Shown here piece after piece: positions 10,613 through 21,443 of a stretch of DNA of 64,000 nt. The stretch spans positions 32,706,129 through 32,770,128 of the forward strand of contig OY743180.1 of assembly GCA_963555705.1 (NCBI GenBank), read 5' to 3'. Position numbers and translations under genes: made by a program. Position 1 is the stretch's first letter; each line of letters opens with the position of its first letter. Under the pieces are notes generated by a model. That model made no database searches. It worked only from the letters and a program-made list of their open reading frames with translations, and was not told the DNA's origin. This stretch comes from Ligustrum vulgare. Lineage: Eukaryota > Streptophyta > Magnoliopsida > Lamiales > Oleaceae.

Positions 10613-10630
10613 TGGGGCCGTTACCAGGGA
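10613..10630 (+). other. Primer-binding site, aspartate-tRNA type
   Basis: TGGGGCCGTTACCAGGGA lies 6 bp after the LTR end. Athila elements typically carry TGGCGCCGTTGCCGGGGA, complementary to tRNA-Asp, so three mismatches are seen here. Confidence 0.7.
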
Positions 10631-10741
10631 CTATATTAATTTGTTATTAGTTTATTTTGATCTTTTTATTCTTAACTTTTAAATTTAGTTTGCCTTTAGT
10701 TATTTATTATTTTAATTCTTAAAAAAATAATAAAAAAAGTC

Positions 10742-11350
10742 CGCCAGCTGAGAGTTCCGGGTCGGTTCCACAAATTTCGAACTACAGTCCAGGCCAGCCC
10801 CCTGGCCCATGCGGGTCGCGGTTCATTCTGATTTGGCTCGTATGAATAAAACATAAAATTTTCCATATTTATAACATTTTTTTTGTCAAATTTCTAAATA
10901 CAAAATGAACAAAATGATAAATAAATATTTATACCATAAAATGTTTACATAGAATTTAAATTTATATTTTATGTTACATGAATTACTTATAAATTTGCAA
11001 ATTTAAATAAAACATAAATAAATAACAATTAAATGCTAAATGTATTTCAAATTACTATTATCAAAGAACATTACATTTCTTAGCTATTAGGGAGAAAAAA
11101 TAAGATTTTTCTTTAAAATTTGTATTAGAGTTTGTAGAAGAAGGGAGATTTTCAATGTTATCATATTTAATAAAAATAGATTATTTTTTTCACGAGCCAG
11201 CAGGTTAATTGCAGCCCGCGAAACCCGCGGTTCAAAACTTCTTGCCCTGTGAACCGTCCGTACGGGTCATTGGTCGACCTGCGGTCCCGGGTCGATCTGG
11301 GCCAATTTTCAAGGGTCTTTTTGGACCGTCCGTCCATCTTGAAACCTCTA
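10742..11350. mobile_element. Possible non-autonomous DNA transposon with GC-rich ends
   Basis: An AT-rich core is bounded by GC-rich segments with repeated CGGGTCGG/GACCCG-type words in inverse orientation (about 10750-10850 and 11205-11340). This resembles the hAT MITE at 56929-57264. I could not define matching terminal repeats or a target duplication, so boundaries are approximate. Confidence 0.3.
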
Positions 11351-13400
11351 CTTGAACACCTTGAATTAGAGCCAAAGGCCGATGCAAGAGCTCTTGCTCA
11401 AGTTGTAGTACTACAAATCAATCAAATAAATGAGCTGAATGTACAAGATGAAAATGTAGGAGACCTTCTTATGGGTTAATTCTTGGCACCTGTTGCAACT
11501 CCTAATAGCTCTAGTATATTATTGACCTTTTGGAAGGAACAACTTTTAATTGAGAGCAGATTTAATAAACCTCTTCAGTAATAACCTCTAGTTCTTCGGG
11601 AAAGCTCACAAGGATCCTAACACGCATGTCGCGAGATTTGGGTGAATATGCCAAATTTTCCAATTTCAGGGCATAACGATGATGTCATTCATTTGCTACT
11701 ATTTTCTTCCACCTAAGGGATAGTGCTTTGGAGTGGCTTGACTTTAAGCCTGAATTCAGTATAGCCACATGGGACGACCTTGCTTGAAAATCTTGTAACA
11801 GATATTTTTCACTTTCTAAGGTCACAAAACTAAAATTGGAGATATTTATTTCTCAACAACTAGATGATGAGAGTTTTCATGAGACGGGTATATTTAAGGA
11901 ACTTTTTCGAAAATGCCCCTATCATGGATTTAATAAAGGGCTTCAAGTTCAGTACTTTTACTCTGGGTTGTCACCACAATACAAATCAATAGTGGACTAA
12001 TCAGCTAGTGGGTCCATTACAAATAAAAGCAGGGGCGGAACTAGGAATTCCACGCACTGGGGGTTAAAATTTTGGGGGTGAGGGGGGGGGGGTGGCTTCC
12101 CGGGGGCCGCCCTCAAATTTTTTTTTTTTAACCAAAATAATTGAAATCGACAATTTTGAATATTAAAATAGACAAGTTAAATTTATAGATCAATTCTTGT
12201 TCAAAAAATTTGTAGACCAATCTCAATAAATAGCATCTTAGATTCCACTTCCATAATAATAATAAATTTTTTTTTTGAACTTTTCATTTTGATAGCAAAT
12301 AATCAATCCATCAACTATTCAGTTTAGTTTGAAAAAATTGAACCATTGAAAATTTTGGTGGGCCCATCAAGCCATCATTTTTGACCTTAGTGAACGGAAC
12401 GTGAGAATTGAGAAGTTAAATTTACAACATTTGACCAATAAATTGCGGCTGCTTTCACGTTAAAAAGATAAATTTTTCAAACTGTAGAAATTTTAACGAG
12501 GGCAAACGTTTAAAACCACAAAAGTACACATTAATATATTGAAAAACTTACTGCGGTCAGTGGGGGCAGCTGACCCCCCTGTCCCCACAGTAAATCTGCC
12601 CCTGAATAAAAGTGTAACCCAAGCATGGGACCTTGTTGAATTCATTGCAAAAACACATATCATGTTCCCATCTAATAGAGTAGTACAAAGGAGAGTGGCT
12701 AGCGTGCACGCAGTAGATGCACTAACTTGTACAAATGCGCAAGTTGTAGCACTGACCTAAAAGGTTGACTTGTTGATTACATCACAACAAGGATTTAACG
12801 CTATTTAATCATAGGTACATTGTGAAAATTGTAGCGCGAATTACTCAACCAAATATTGTATGCTATTGACCTTAATAGAGGGGCAATTCAATTTTATGCA
12901 AAATGACTTTCAAAAACAAAACAACCCGTATGCTCCCACTTGTAATCCTGGTTAGAGACAAAACTCGAACTTCAAATGATCTAACAATCAAAATGAGTCT
13001 AACCAACAACATGAGAGAAGACCAAGTTTGGGAGAAATGTTTCAGCAGCACATGCAGAAGACTGATAAAATATTTGAAAGTGAGTCAACTTTTATCAAAA
13101 CCCTTGAAACTCGGAAAAGCCAAATCGCTCAACAACTGTCACCTGGAACACTTCCCAGTACTATAGTTAAAAATCCAAGTGAACAAATTAATGGGATATC
13201 TACAGTGGAAATGGATAGAGCCTACACTTTAGTTTCTAAGGTAGCTTTTGAGGATGTGCCATACATTCCCAAAGAGGAATATGTCCCACCAAAGCTATAT
13301 ATACCTCCAATCCCTTTCCCTTAAGCAGGATACCAAAGGATGTTCAAGTTATAACTACCAGAAATGGTGTGCAATTGCCTGAAATAAATGAAAAGAGGCC
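11341..13400 (+). pseudogene. Athila-like gag, decayed and split by a MITE
   Basis: Scattered frames give Athila-type gag words: ALEWLDFKPEFSIATWDDLA near 11730, then LFRKCPYHGFNKGLQVQYF near 11900-11960. After the MITE at 12030-12604 come QAWDLVEFIAKTH near 12620-12660, NPYAPTCNPG near 12930 and a C-terminal stretch with SLGEMFQQHMQKTDKIF near 13025-13075. Stops and frame changes are frequent. Gag would form the virus-like particle and package RNA. The start codon is not evident, since the N-terminal region is confused by a possible insertion at 10742-11350. Confidence 0.6.
12030..12604. mobile_element. hAT-type MITE, 575 bp, in Athila-like gag
   Basis: The element begins CAGGGGCGGA and ends TCTGCCCCTG, inverted repeats with one mismatch. 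It is flanked by a perfect 8-bp duplication AATAAAAG (12022-12029 and 12605-12612), the hallmark of hAT transposition. It carries no transposase. A short ORF that runs across its right border (12539-12760) is an artefact. Confidence 0.88.
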
Positions 13401-13574
13401 CAAAAAGAAAAAGCAGTAGATAGAAATCAATTTCAAAACCTCAAAAAGATGCTGAAAAATCAAAGGAAGAAGCTCTATCTCATGTGTCAAAGCTTATGAG
13501 CTACCTATTCATTTTCCTCGACGATTAAAGAAGCACAAGCTATAAAAGTAGTTTGATATAAATTTCGAGTATTC

Positions 13575-14133
13575 ATGAAACTACATATTAACATACCATT
13601 TGTAGAGGCTCTGACTCGGAGGACCCTCCACCTCAACTTTATGAAAGAGATGATTTCTAAAAAGAGGAAGCTGGGAGAATTTGAGACCGCGTCCTTAACT
13701 GAAGAATGCAGTGCAATTCTAAAAAATAAACTGCCTACAAAACTCAAAGATCAGGGAGTTTCTCTATCCATTGAGATATTAGAAATTTCAGATTTAATAG
13801 AGTTTTGTGTGATTTAGGGACAATTATCAATTTAATGCATCTTCCAGTTTACAAAAAACTTGGATTGGGAAACCAAAATCCACCAACATCACATTATAGG
13901 TGGCTGATAGATCAGTGAAGCATCCACATGGAGTCATAGAAGACATTATAGTTAAAGTGGATAAATTCTTCTTTTCAGCAGATTTCGTGATTTTGGATAT
14001 TGAAGAGAACATTAGAATGCACCTCATCTTTGGTTGACCTTTCCTTACCATAGGACGAGCTCTGATATATGTTGAAAAAGGAGAGGTGAGCTTAAGGGTT
14101 CAAGCCGAACAAGTGACTTTCAGTGTCACTTAA
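13575..14133 (+). pseudogene. Athila-like protease, broken
   Basis: The first part (13575-13817) is open and includes the pre-protease segment NKLPTKLKDQG. The active-site region follows in another frame near 13805-13860 (DLGTIINLMHLPVYKKLGLG). The C-terminal half (KHPHGVIEDIIVKVDKFF near 13917-13970, then LIFG and FLTIGRALIYVEKGEV near 14025-14085) needs a further frame change. A stop at 14131-14133 ends it. The Asp-Leu-Gly active-site form is shared with the copy at 6597-7292. A processing protease is assigned from motif and position. Several stops and frameshifts make it inactive. Confidence 0.65.
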
Positions 14134-17100
14134 CACCCGAGCAAATATTATCAGACTGAAAGTTGCTATAAATTAGAAGAAGTGGTACAATTGGATGGAA
14201 ATAATTTGAATTAAAAAGAAAAACCAGGTGGAAATCAGATCAATAATCAAGAATTCAAGAAAATGTGCAAAAAGATTGAGAAGTGCAAGGCGGAGAATTG
14301 CAAGCAGTGCAAGACATCAAGAACATATTTTATGCCACCAAAAAAGAAGTTGTAAAAAGTTTGGCTTAAAAAGCAGAGTGCTTATTGGGAGGCAATCCCA
14401 TTTCTCTACCATTTTAATTATTTCTGTTTTGTTTAGAGTTTTATATTTAGTGTTAGGTAGTACTTGCAATTTTAAGTTATTGTAGTAAGCATCACTAGCA
14501 CCATCACAGCTTTGAGTTGATCTTCAAGTGTTTTCTTAGTTCTAATTCATGCATCATGATCACATACAAATTTGTAAGATTAGAGCATGAAAACATTATT
14601 TGGAGGAAGTATGGCACGTATCATGAGATAAAAAGGGGTTGAAAATAGAGTTGAAGTAAAAAAAGACTGTTTTGGAATTCTGTAGCGTTAACCAAGCCGT
14701 CGTGCAGTGGTAACACCTAGAGGTCTTGTAATTTTTAAAAAATAAAATTTTGCTACAGGTTTATTCTGCATGGCCGCCATACTTCCTACCACACGGTCAC
14801 ATGGTAATACTAAAGAAAAATCGACATTTCTAAAAAGGGGGTTTGCATTCTTCACTCATTCATTACACTTCTTGCATTATTCTCAAACAGAATCATCCCC
14901 ACTTTAAAGGTCATCCATGAGCCAACAATTATACATCAATTTGTGTTAAATCCATTACTCTTATATCACATCAAAAGCAAATCAAAGGTATGATTTTACA
15001 CACTCCGAGAAATTATACATGATAATTGTAAAGTTCTTGATATTCTTGTGAATTTAGAATTGTGGATGATGGAATTATGCTAGAAACTGGTTGAATTGAA
15101 TTGTGATTCTGGGGAAAAATCTGGATTATTCGATGTTCCCAAATCTATGTTTTCCCTTAGTTTTTAGGCATGCATGCAAAGTGTTCAACAAATGTTTCTT
15201 TGAGCTCTTCTTCGAGCTTTTGCAACTATTTTTGAAGGATCCACTTTCATACTTGTTATACATCACTTTTACATCATCATTCATGTTTTACACTTGTTTA
15301 AGGCATAGAACTCGGTTTTGGCATCATTGCACCTCATGCATTGCTGTGTCCCTCCATCACTGCAAGGAAAAACTATGTCATATCACCTACTTCACACCGC
15401 CTTTTCTTGACCCAAACAAACTCCAATAGAGTTGAATTTTCAATATGTTGTAGACCAAGTTATATAATTTCTTACACCTCAAAATGTTTTGGGAAATTTC
15501 ACATTTTCAAGGTGATGTCCGGTGCTGAATATGTGGTCACTCATTTTTCAAAATTCTGTTATTTTGCTCTACACTAGTTTTGTGGGGGGGGGGGGGGGGG
15601 TGTTTGGTAGGGTTATTTCAATTCCATGCAACTTTTAAATAATATCTAATGTTGTTGTGTTCACTTGCATGAGTAAAACAATAAACCAAACAGGAAAAAG
15701 TATGGAAAGATAAAAATGATCTTCCAAAATGACGTCAAGTGAGAAGCCATAAGTGATCACATTACACCTCTAAACTAGGGAAGTATCTAACTCCTCTTTT
15801 ATGCATTGTTCCTAGTTGATATATCTATTTTTGTCATACATTAAGGACAATGCAATTTTTTAGTTTTGGGGTGGTATCTTATTTATTCATCTCATTCATT
15901 CGATACTTTTTTTTTTGGATATAAAAAAATTGAGAATCTTAAAAATTCTATTGGTTTGTTTACCGTCTGTGATGTAGTTTGGGTTAAACTAATGCTTTAA
16001 ATTAGATTTCTAGACATAATTTTAACTTGAGTTTTAATTGGACTATTTATCCATGTTAGACTTGACAAAATTAAGCACATAGTCATGTCGAATTATTGCT
16101 TGTATCGGAATGAACTTAGTATATGTGGGGCTATTTCATGCAATTTGAACTAGGAATGACTTTATAATCCCTAACCTTTAGTTATTAGATCATGACCTTA
16201 AAATTAGAACCAAGAGCAGTTTCGGGGTGGAAAGGCTAGTATGGGTATGCATGGATGGGTTTAGGGTCTAAAGTTCTTGGTTTTGTACATTTGGTTGAAG
16301 GAGTTATGGTCAACGAGTACAAGTCAGCACTAGCTAAAAAATATTTATTATTATTCTTATTCTTCTCTTCATAGCATTTTTTACTAGAACAAGTAATCTT
16401 TTAAGAGTCTTTAAAACCTGGTACCCTAAATTCATTTGAGTTGGGAGTTATCAACACAAAACTCGTTACATAGGTCACTTAGAAAGTACAAGGGAGAGAG
16501 GACTTACTCATAAGATACAAAATAATTTTTAACTTTTCTTTGTAACCTTTGTGGCTTGAGTAATTAAGTTTTTAAGGGTTCTCAGAACCTGATACTCTAG
16601 AATCATCAGATTTGGGAATTACGGACCCAAAGTTTGCTAAATGGGTCACATAAAAAGCAAATAAGAAAAGTATTGCACAAAGATGAGAAAAGGGAAAAGG
16701 AAAAGAAAAGAAAATAAATAAAATAAAGTGCTTGGTATAAACTTTTAGACTAGAACATTGCAGATTGAGGGGGTGAAACTGGGAACTGCTTACCATCGGT
16801 CTATTGTGCATACTTATATCTAGTTCTGACTACATTGTGTGAAAAAATGCTATGAATAAATATTTAGAAGTCACATGAATAAAGGGAACCTCTGGATATG
16901 AGAGAAGAGCATAAGATTGTGATCATCTTTGAAAGTTGTAAGGAAATAAAAAGAAATTATTATTTGACCACATGGCATGATAAGTCAAACTATGTTAGGT
17001 GTATTTTTATGGGAGTATGCGTTTGATTTTGGCCATTCACAAACGCGCTTGAAAAGTAGAGCATATGATAAGTAGATATAACTTTTATGTTGTTTGGTTC

Positions 17101-17234
17101 TCTTTTCTGAAATGCATATTTTTTCGAACATGAGACAATATGGTAAGGAAGGTTACAATTAAAAAATATTTGTTATTTAGGTTTTTTGACATGTTTATTG
17201 TAGTCTTAGTTTGTTCGAGGATGAACAATGACTT
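14134..17234 (+). other. 3' non-coding region of the Athila-like element
   Basis: No pol motif is visible in this 3.1-kb region. It begins with basic coding-like residues and then GGGAGGCAATCCCATTTCTC near 14389, matching the place where the other copy has GGGAGGCAACCCA. It includes a G18 run (about 15583-15600) and the duplicated block at 16398-16490 and 16567-16660 shared with the other copy. Confidence 0.6.
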
Positions 17235-17248
17235 TAGTTTGGAGGGTT
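17235..17248 (+). other. Polypurine tract of the plus-strand Athila-like copy
   Basis: AGTTTGGAGGGTT lies directly before the 3' LTR start TGATAAGTG and matches the minus-strand copy at 3613-3603. Confidence 0.7.
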
Positions 17249-18811
17249 TGATAAGTGTATTTTATACACTTATTTATTTGTCAGAATTAGGATAATATAT
17301 TGTCGTTCAAGCATAAATTCTACCTAATTTATTGTTATTTTTCATTTTCAGGTTTTATCCGAAAATCAAGAAAATGGAAGAATTGAAGCAAATACATAAC
17401 AATTGAGTGATAGATGAACTAAAATATACACGTGGAGGTTGATGAAGTCAATTGAGGTGCAAAATTAGAGCTAAAGTGGAAGAAGGAAGAAGTTCGATGA
17501 CCTAATTGAAGAAATCAGGAGAAAAAAATTGTTAATTGAAGAGAAACTGAAGTTCGAGGAATAAATTGCTCTAATTAGAAGATGAAGGACCTGTAGTGCA
17601 ATTAAATAGCAGTGACCAACTTGCAACAAATGGAAAGAAGAAAAATGCTCTCAGGCCTATAACTGTGAGGCCCCTCCACTACAAACTACGCAATCGCACA
17701 ACATTTAATGAAAAAGGCAGAATACAATTAATATATCTCGCAGTGGCGCGCCTTTTCGGCTGGGCCGTAACTGGGTCTGAACACGAGATTTTTTACCAAT
17801 TCTTCTCTTTATTAAAAAAACATTAACCTAATTTCGAGGAGACCAGTTAGAGGCATGAAAATCAGACCTCTTTGACAGTCTCTCTTCTATATTACTCAAT
17901 TTCTAAGATTGAATACTCAAGGGAAGAAGGCAAGGGATTGTGAAGATCAACAAAGTTTTGGATGGATTCTTGGTGCAAGATGATGTTTGGCTCTCAATCC
18001 TCACAATTACGGGTTTTATTTATATTTATATTTATTGTTTTTCTTTCAAATAATATTAGTAGCTAAATTTTTAATTTGGGATTGACGATGTAGATTTAAT
18101 CTTTAGCGTTTTACTTCAATTCTCAAGTTGGTTTTATGTTTTTATGTATTGATTTTATTATTGTTCTTAATGCATGAACTAATTGCTACTAATTCATAGA
18201 TTTCTTGGCTGTTTTTATTAAAATTCGACAATTTCAACAAAAAGATCGAGATTTGAATTTGTGGTTGCATGTGATTAATTATGAATTCCTAGGAGATTTT
18301 ATGCACATGGATAAGGAAAAGTTCTGACCCAATATAGAGATATGTGGTTGACTTAGTTAAATATGACTAATTTAAACTCGAGAGAGGAAAATTAGATATA
18401 TGTGTGAATTTGATCAAATACAATTTTAGAAAACAACTTGAATTGTCTTTTAAACGAGAAGATTATTTCTAAATCTTTAGTCCCAATAATGTCTTTATTG
18501 CCAGAAAAACATTCATTCAATTTAATCGTCCTTTTATTTTGAAGTATTTGTTATTAGTTTAATATTTTTTATTTCTTAGTTCTTTTAAATCGTTTATTTC
18601 GTGAAGTTTCTATATATTGTCGTTAATTAATTCTTTTGTTCTTTCAATTTCATAGTATAGTTTTTGCCTTAGTTTAGGAACTCTAGATCAAAGTGAATTA
18701 ATAACAAATGAACTATTCCTTGTGGGATGGACACCTCTTACTCAAAAGTCTACTATATTACTTGTTCATGATATCGTACACTTGTAATTCAATAAATCCA
18801 CCAAACAAACA
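17249..18811 (+). repeat. 3' LTR of the Athila-like element
   Basis: It begins TGATAAGTGTATTTTATACA and ends near AAACAAACA at 18807 or 18811, about 1.56 kb. The last 670 bp align with the truncated 5' LTR. A decayed GC-rich patch (about 17655-17790) sits where the other copy has its palindrome cluster. Confidence 0.75.
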
Positions 18812-19319
18812 CTTAAACACGAACTCCAGATATGAAGTGGCAAAACCCCAAAAGAAATTATCTATGATCCGATACCACATGTCAAACAATCGGCTAATAA
18901 TTTTTATCAAATATGAAATAGTATCCTATTTTTATAATTTCACAAAATTAACAAAAGATTAATAAAAATAACTACGATAAACTCCCTTTTCTTTCCGCTT
19001 CTTTTAAATTGTTGATGATTGAAATTTATTGTCGTGAATGTATGATAATAAATGAAACCATAATCAAATTGATATTAGCATAAGTGCATCAGCATCATAA
19101 CAACATAAAAATAGTATCTTCCTACCATCAAATTGCACCAAAACATATCCATAGTTTTCAACAATACCCCAAGGCAAAAAATAACTTAGCCTAGTTAACA
19201 AAATCACAGCATCAAAAGTAAATTACCACTACTATTGCCACTCTCCCTTTTTTAATAAGTATAAGTAATAGCTAAAGTCAATTAAGGGAGGAACACAAAG
19301 AACCAAGAGTAGTGATGTG
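18812..19319. other. Sequence between elements, no recognisable gene
   Basis: AT-rich sequence without TE motifs that I recognise. It may be old host DNA. Its right end (ATGTG, 19315-19319) is one side of the Sirevirus target site. Confidence 0.35.
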
Positions 19320-20351
19320 TGTTAATTTTATATTATTGGCATTTTCTATTTTTTCACAAATGTGTAATTTTGAGAAAATTTAATTTATTTACTAAATACA
19401 TGTATTTAGTAATTTATTAAGTTTATTTAAATTATGCAAATATTTTTGGAGAAAAATATATTTCTCTTATTTTCGAAAATAATGCTATTGTTGGAAAGAT
19501 AATGATCAAAAACTACTGATTTGATTAGGATCATAATCTCGAAATCTTGATCTTGATATCTTGTGATTTTGGTAAATTTCTTGATGATATATTTTGTGAT
19601 TATTCTTGACACTCAAGCTTATCCTTAGATACGGTAAATTTCTTCTTGATATGGTCGAGAATATTTCAATCTTATCTTTGCATATGGTTAGATTATTTGG
19701 TCGAAAATCTTGATTATGAAGAATCTTTATAGGGCCGAAAATATGCTTGATTGGTAAATGGTAAGATCTTTCAAGATTTATCATTATCTTATTTTATGGT
19801 AAGATTTATTTAAGAATAATTATCTTACCTTTTTCTAATTATCTCTACTGTATTTTGAAGGTATTAGAGATCTTGTGCAATAAGGAAACTTGGAATTCAA
19901 ATAACCTAATTGCACTTTAAATAGAAGAAAAAGGGGATGTTTTTCTTAAGATGTGAAAACCACAAAATCCTTGTGGTACTTCAAAATACACGTCCACTTT
20001 GTTAAAGGAGTCAAGAAGCCTATTTTCGTGTGGTGCACAAATATTTAAGGCTTCAATTGTGTTGTAACTTCGGTACTCCGATAGGAGAATTCAATCACTT
20101 AGAGAATGAGAGAATTTCAGCATGAAGATCAAACGGGAGGTTTGGATCAAGATCGAACGGGAGTTCGGGTTGTTGAAGATTGTTGCAGATTCAAAGAAAG
20201 CTACAGAAGAGTGATGAGACGCCAGCTCATATTACATGCCATAGAAGGATCAGTGAGTGATCTATTTCTTTGATGTTTGATAAAGTCTATGTGTAGATTT
20301 ATCCTGTAGTTTAGATTGATCTGTATAAACTCGTTCCTTGTATAGTGATTG
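19320..20351 (+). repeat. 5' LTR of the Sirevirus, left part
   Basis: It begins TGTTAATTTTATATTATTGG and matches 36133 onwards of the 3' LTR. At 20351 it is interrupted by the CRM-like element and resumes at 27530-27535 after the duplicated GATTG. Confidence 0.9.
20347..20351. repeat. Target-site duplication GATTG of the CRM-like element (left copy)
   Basis: GATTG stands at 20347-20351 and again at 27530-27534. The undisturbed Sirevirus 3' LTR has a single related site (AATTG near 37157). Confidence 0.9.
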
Positions 20352-20662
20352 TGATGTGATCCGATACGGGGATCACCAAGAACACGCGGAATTAAATGCC
20401 GAAAAGCTCTAAAATCCAAGATAGTAGACGGTAACAATGCAACCCCGACCTCACGACGCAAGAACTATGGGTATATTAAACCCAAAAACCGTTACGATGC
20501 GGAGATAAGAACCACAAAGGGGGAATGCCACAAAGGTTGTCAAATCCTTTGATAAGTTTAATTTGTTCGACGAGAATACGAAGAAAATATAAGGGAATAT
20601 CTCACCTTCAATATCATTAATCTCAAGATAAAAAGTTGTATTTTACAATGCTGAATAAAGCC

Positions 20663-20672
20663 CTTTATATAG
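20663..20672 (-). promoter_or_regulatory. TATA-like box in the CRM-like 3' LTR
   Basis: The minus strand reads CTATATAAAG. It is conserved in the partner LTR and lies about 90 bp downstream, in the sense of the element, of the palindrome array. Confidence 0.6.
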
Positions 20673-20757
20673 GCAAAGAAAATAAAGCAACTAAAAATAA
20701 ACTAGAATTCAACCTAAACTAAAAAGCCCAAAACGCATCTTAAAATACGGAACCTAA

Positions 20758-21038
20758 GTTACGGCCGTGACTTATGAGTTTACGGCCGTAAGCAAGCTAT
20801 GGACTCAAAATTAAAAACATTTGTTACGGCCGTGACAATCCCCTTTACGGCCGTGACAATCCCCTTCTGAAAAAATATAAGTTATAAAATCTTGGGTTAC
20901 GGCCGTGAGACATTTATTACGGCCGTAAGTCCTCTATTTCGGTTACGGCCGTAAGAAGATATTTTACGGCCGTGAAGGCCTTTCTGTCAAAATCCGCCAA
21001 TAGCATTTTACGGCCGTGAAAAGAGAGTTACGGACGTG
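20758..21038. repeat. Array of about ten TTACGGCCGTAA-type palindromes
   Basis: Copies of TTACGGCCGTAA or TTACGGCCGTGA occur at intervals of 18-50 bp, separated by unrelated AT-rich sequence. The core ACGGCCGT is nearly invariant and the outer bases vary. The partner LTR has the same array at 27012-27292. One palindrome (near 21028-21038) contains the TAA that ends the polyprotein frame. Confidence 0.9.
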
Positions 21039-21443
21039 ATCCTTCTTCTGCCTTATTTTCTTGTTCTTCCTTGATCCAAATGCATTGTAATAACTTTGGC
21101 TCCTCTTCCACTTTGTTATGCAACGTAAATGAAGTCTTTGCACTAGAGCACTCGTCCATCCACGATTGCATGAATCCTTGCATTGCCTGCTTGATTCTTT
21201 TGGCTCTTTGTCCGTTATTGGTCCTACGGGCACGTGCAACGGGTCAACGTTCTTCGAGCCACTCTGGAACTCATCATCCCCTCCCTGTTGAAAAGGATTC
21301 GTCCTCGAATCATCACCTGCATCAAACAGAGAAAGATCAGCAACATTAAATGAAGCAGACACATTATACTCACCTGGAAGATCGAGCTTATATGCATTCT
21401 CATTTATCTTTTCAAGGATCTGAAAAGGTCCATCGCCTCTTGG
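21030..21443 (-). pseudogene. C-terminal tail of the CRM-like polyprotein, running into the 3' LTR
   Basis: After the integrase, the frame continues past a TAG at 21441-21443 (a Gln codon in relatives) through PRGDGPFQIL and NAYKLDLPGEYNVSASFN, typical of the integrase C-terminal region. It then crosses the polypurine tract into the LTR (SGSKNVDPLHVPVGP). Related CRM elements also code their C-terminal motif partly in the LTR. In this LTR a one-base loss near 21211-21215 shifts the frame, whereas the 5' LTR copy (27588-27373) keeps GPIMRQRAKRIKQEMQGF. The predicted stop is the TAA of the first palindrome, near 21030. The tail may help target insertion in CRM elements, but that is family knowledge. 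Confidence 0.6.
21277..21287 (-). other. Polypurine tract of the CRM-like element
   Basis: The minus strand reads CAGGGAGGGGA immediately before the LTR start TGATGAG. The tract is translated as part of the polyprotein tail. Confidence 0.75.

Larger units (their letters stand above)
9900..18811 (+). mobile_element. Athila-like non-autonomous LTR element (gag and protease only), plus-strand copy
   Basis: The order is a truncated 5' LTR (9900-10606), a tRNA-Asp type primer-binding site, a decayed gag, a protease, about 3 kb of non-coding DNA, a polypurine tract and a complete 3' LTR (17249-18811). Reverse transcriptase, RNase H and integrase are absent, exactly as in the minus-strand copy at 2167-7292. 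gag is interrupted by a hAT MITE (12030-12604), and a GC-ended insertion may lie at 10742-11350. It could only move with enzymes from an autonomous Athila element. Elements with gag but no pol are known in plants (TR-GAG elements), and this family would be a gag-protease variant of that idea. Confidence 0.75.
20352..21276 (-). repeat. 3' LTR of the CRM-like element
   Basis: Length 925 bp, minus-strand termini TGATGAGTTCC and CACATCA. It codes the C-terminus of the polyprotein near its start, then carries about ten GC palindromes (20760-21040) and a TATA-like box (20672-20663). Confidence 0.92.

Noticed and set aside
12539..12760. A 73-codon plus-strand ORF
   Set aside because: It crosses the right border of the hAT MITE into gag, so it is a chance fusion.
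20758..21038. Regularly spaced palindromic repeats as a CRISPR array
   Set aside because: The repeats are only 12 bp, spacing varies from about 18 to 50 bp, the same array is in both LTRs of a plant retroelement, and no cas genes exist.
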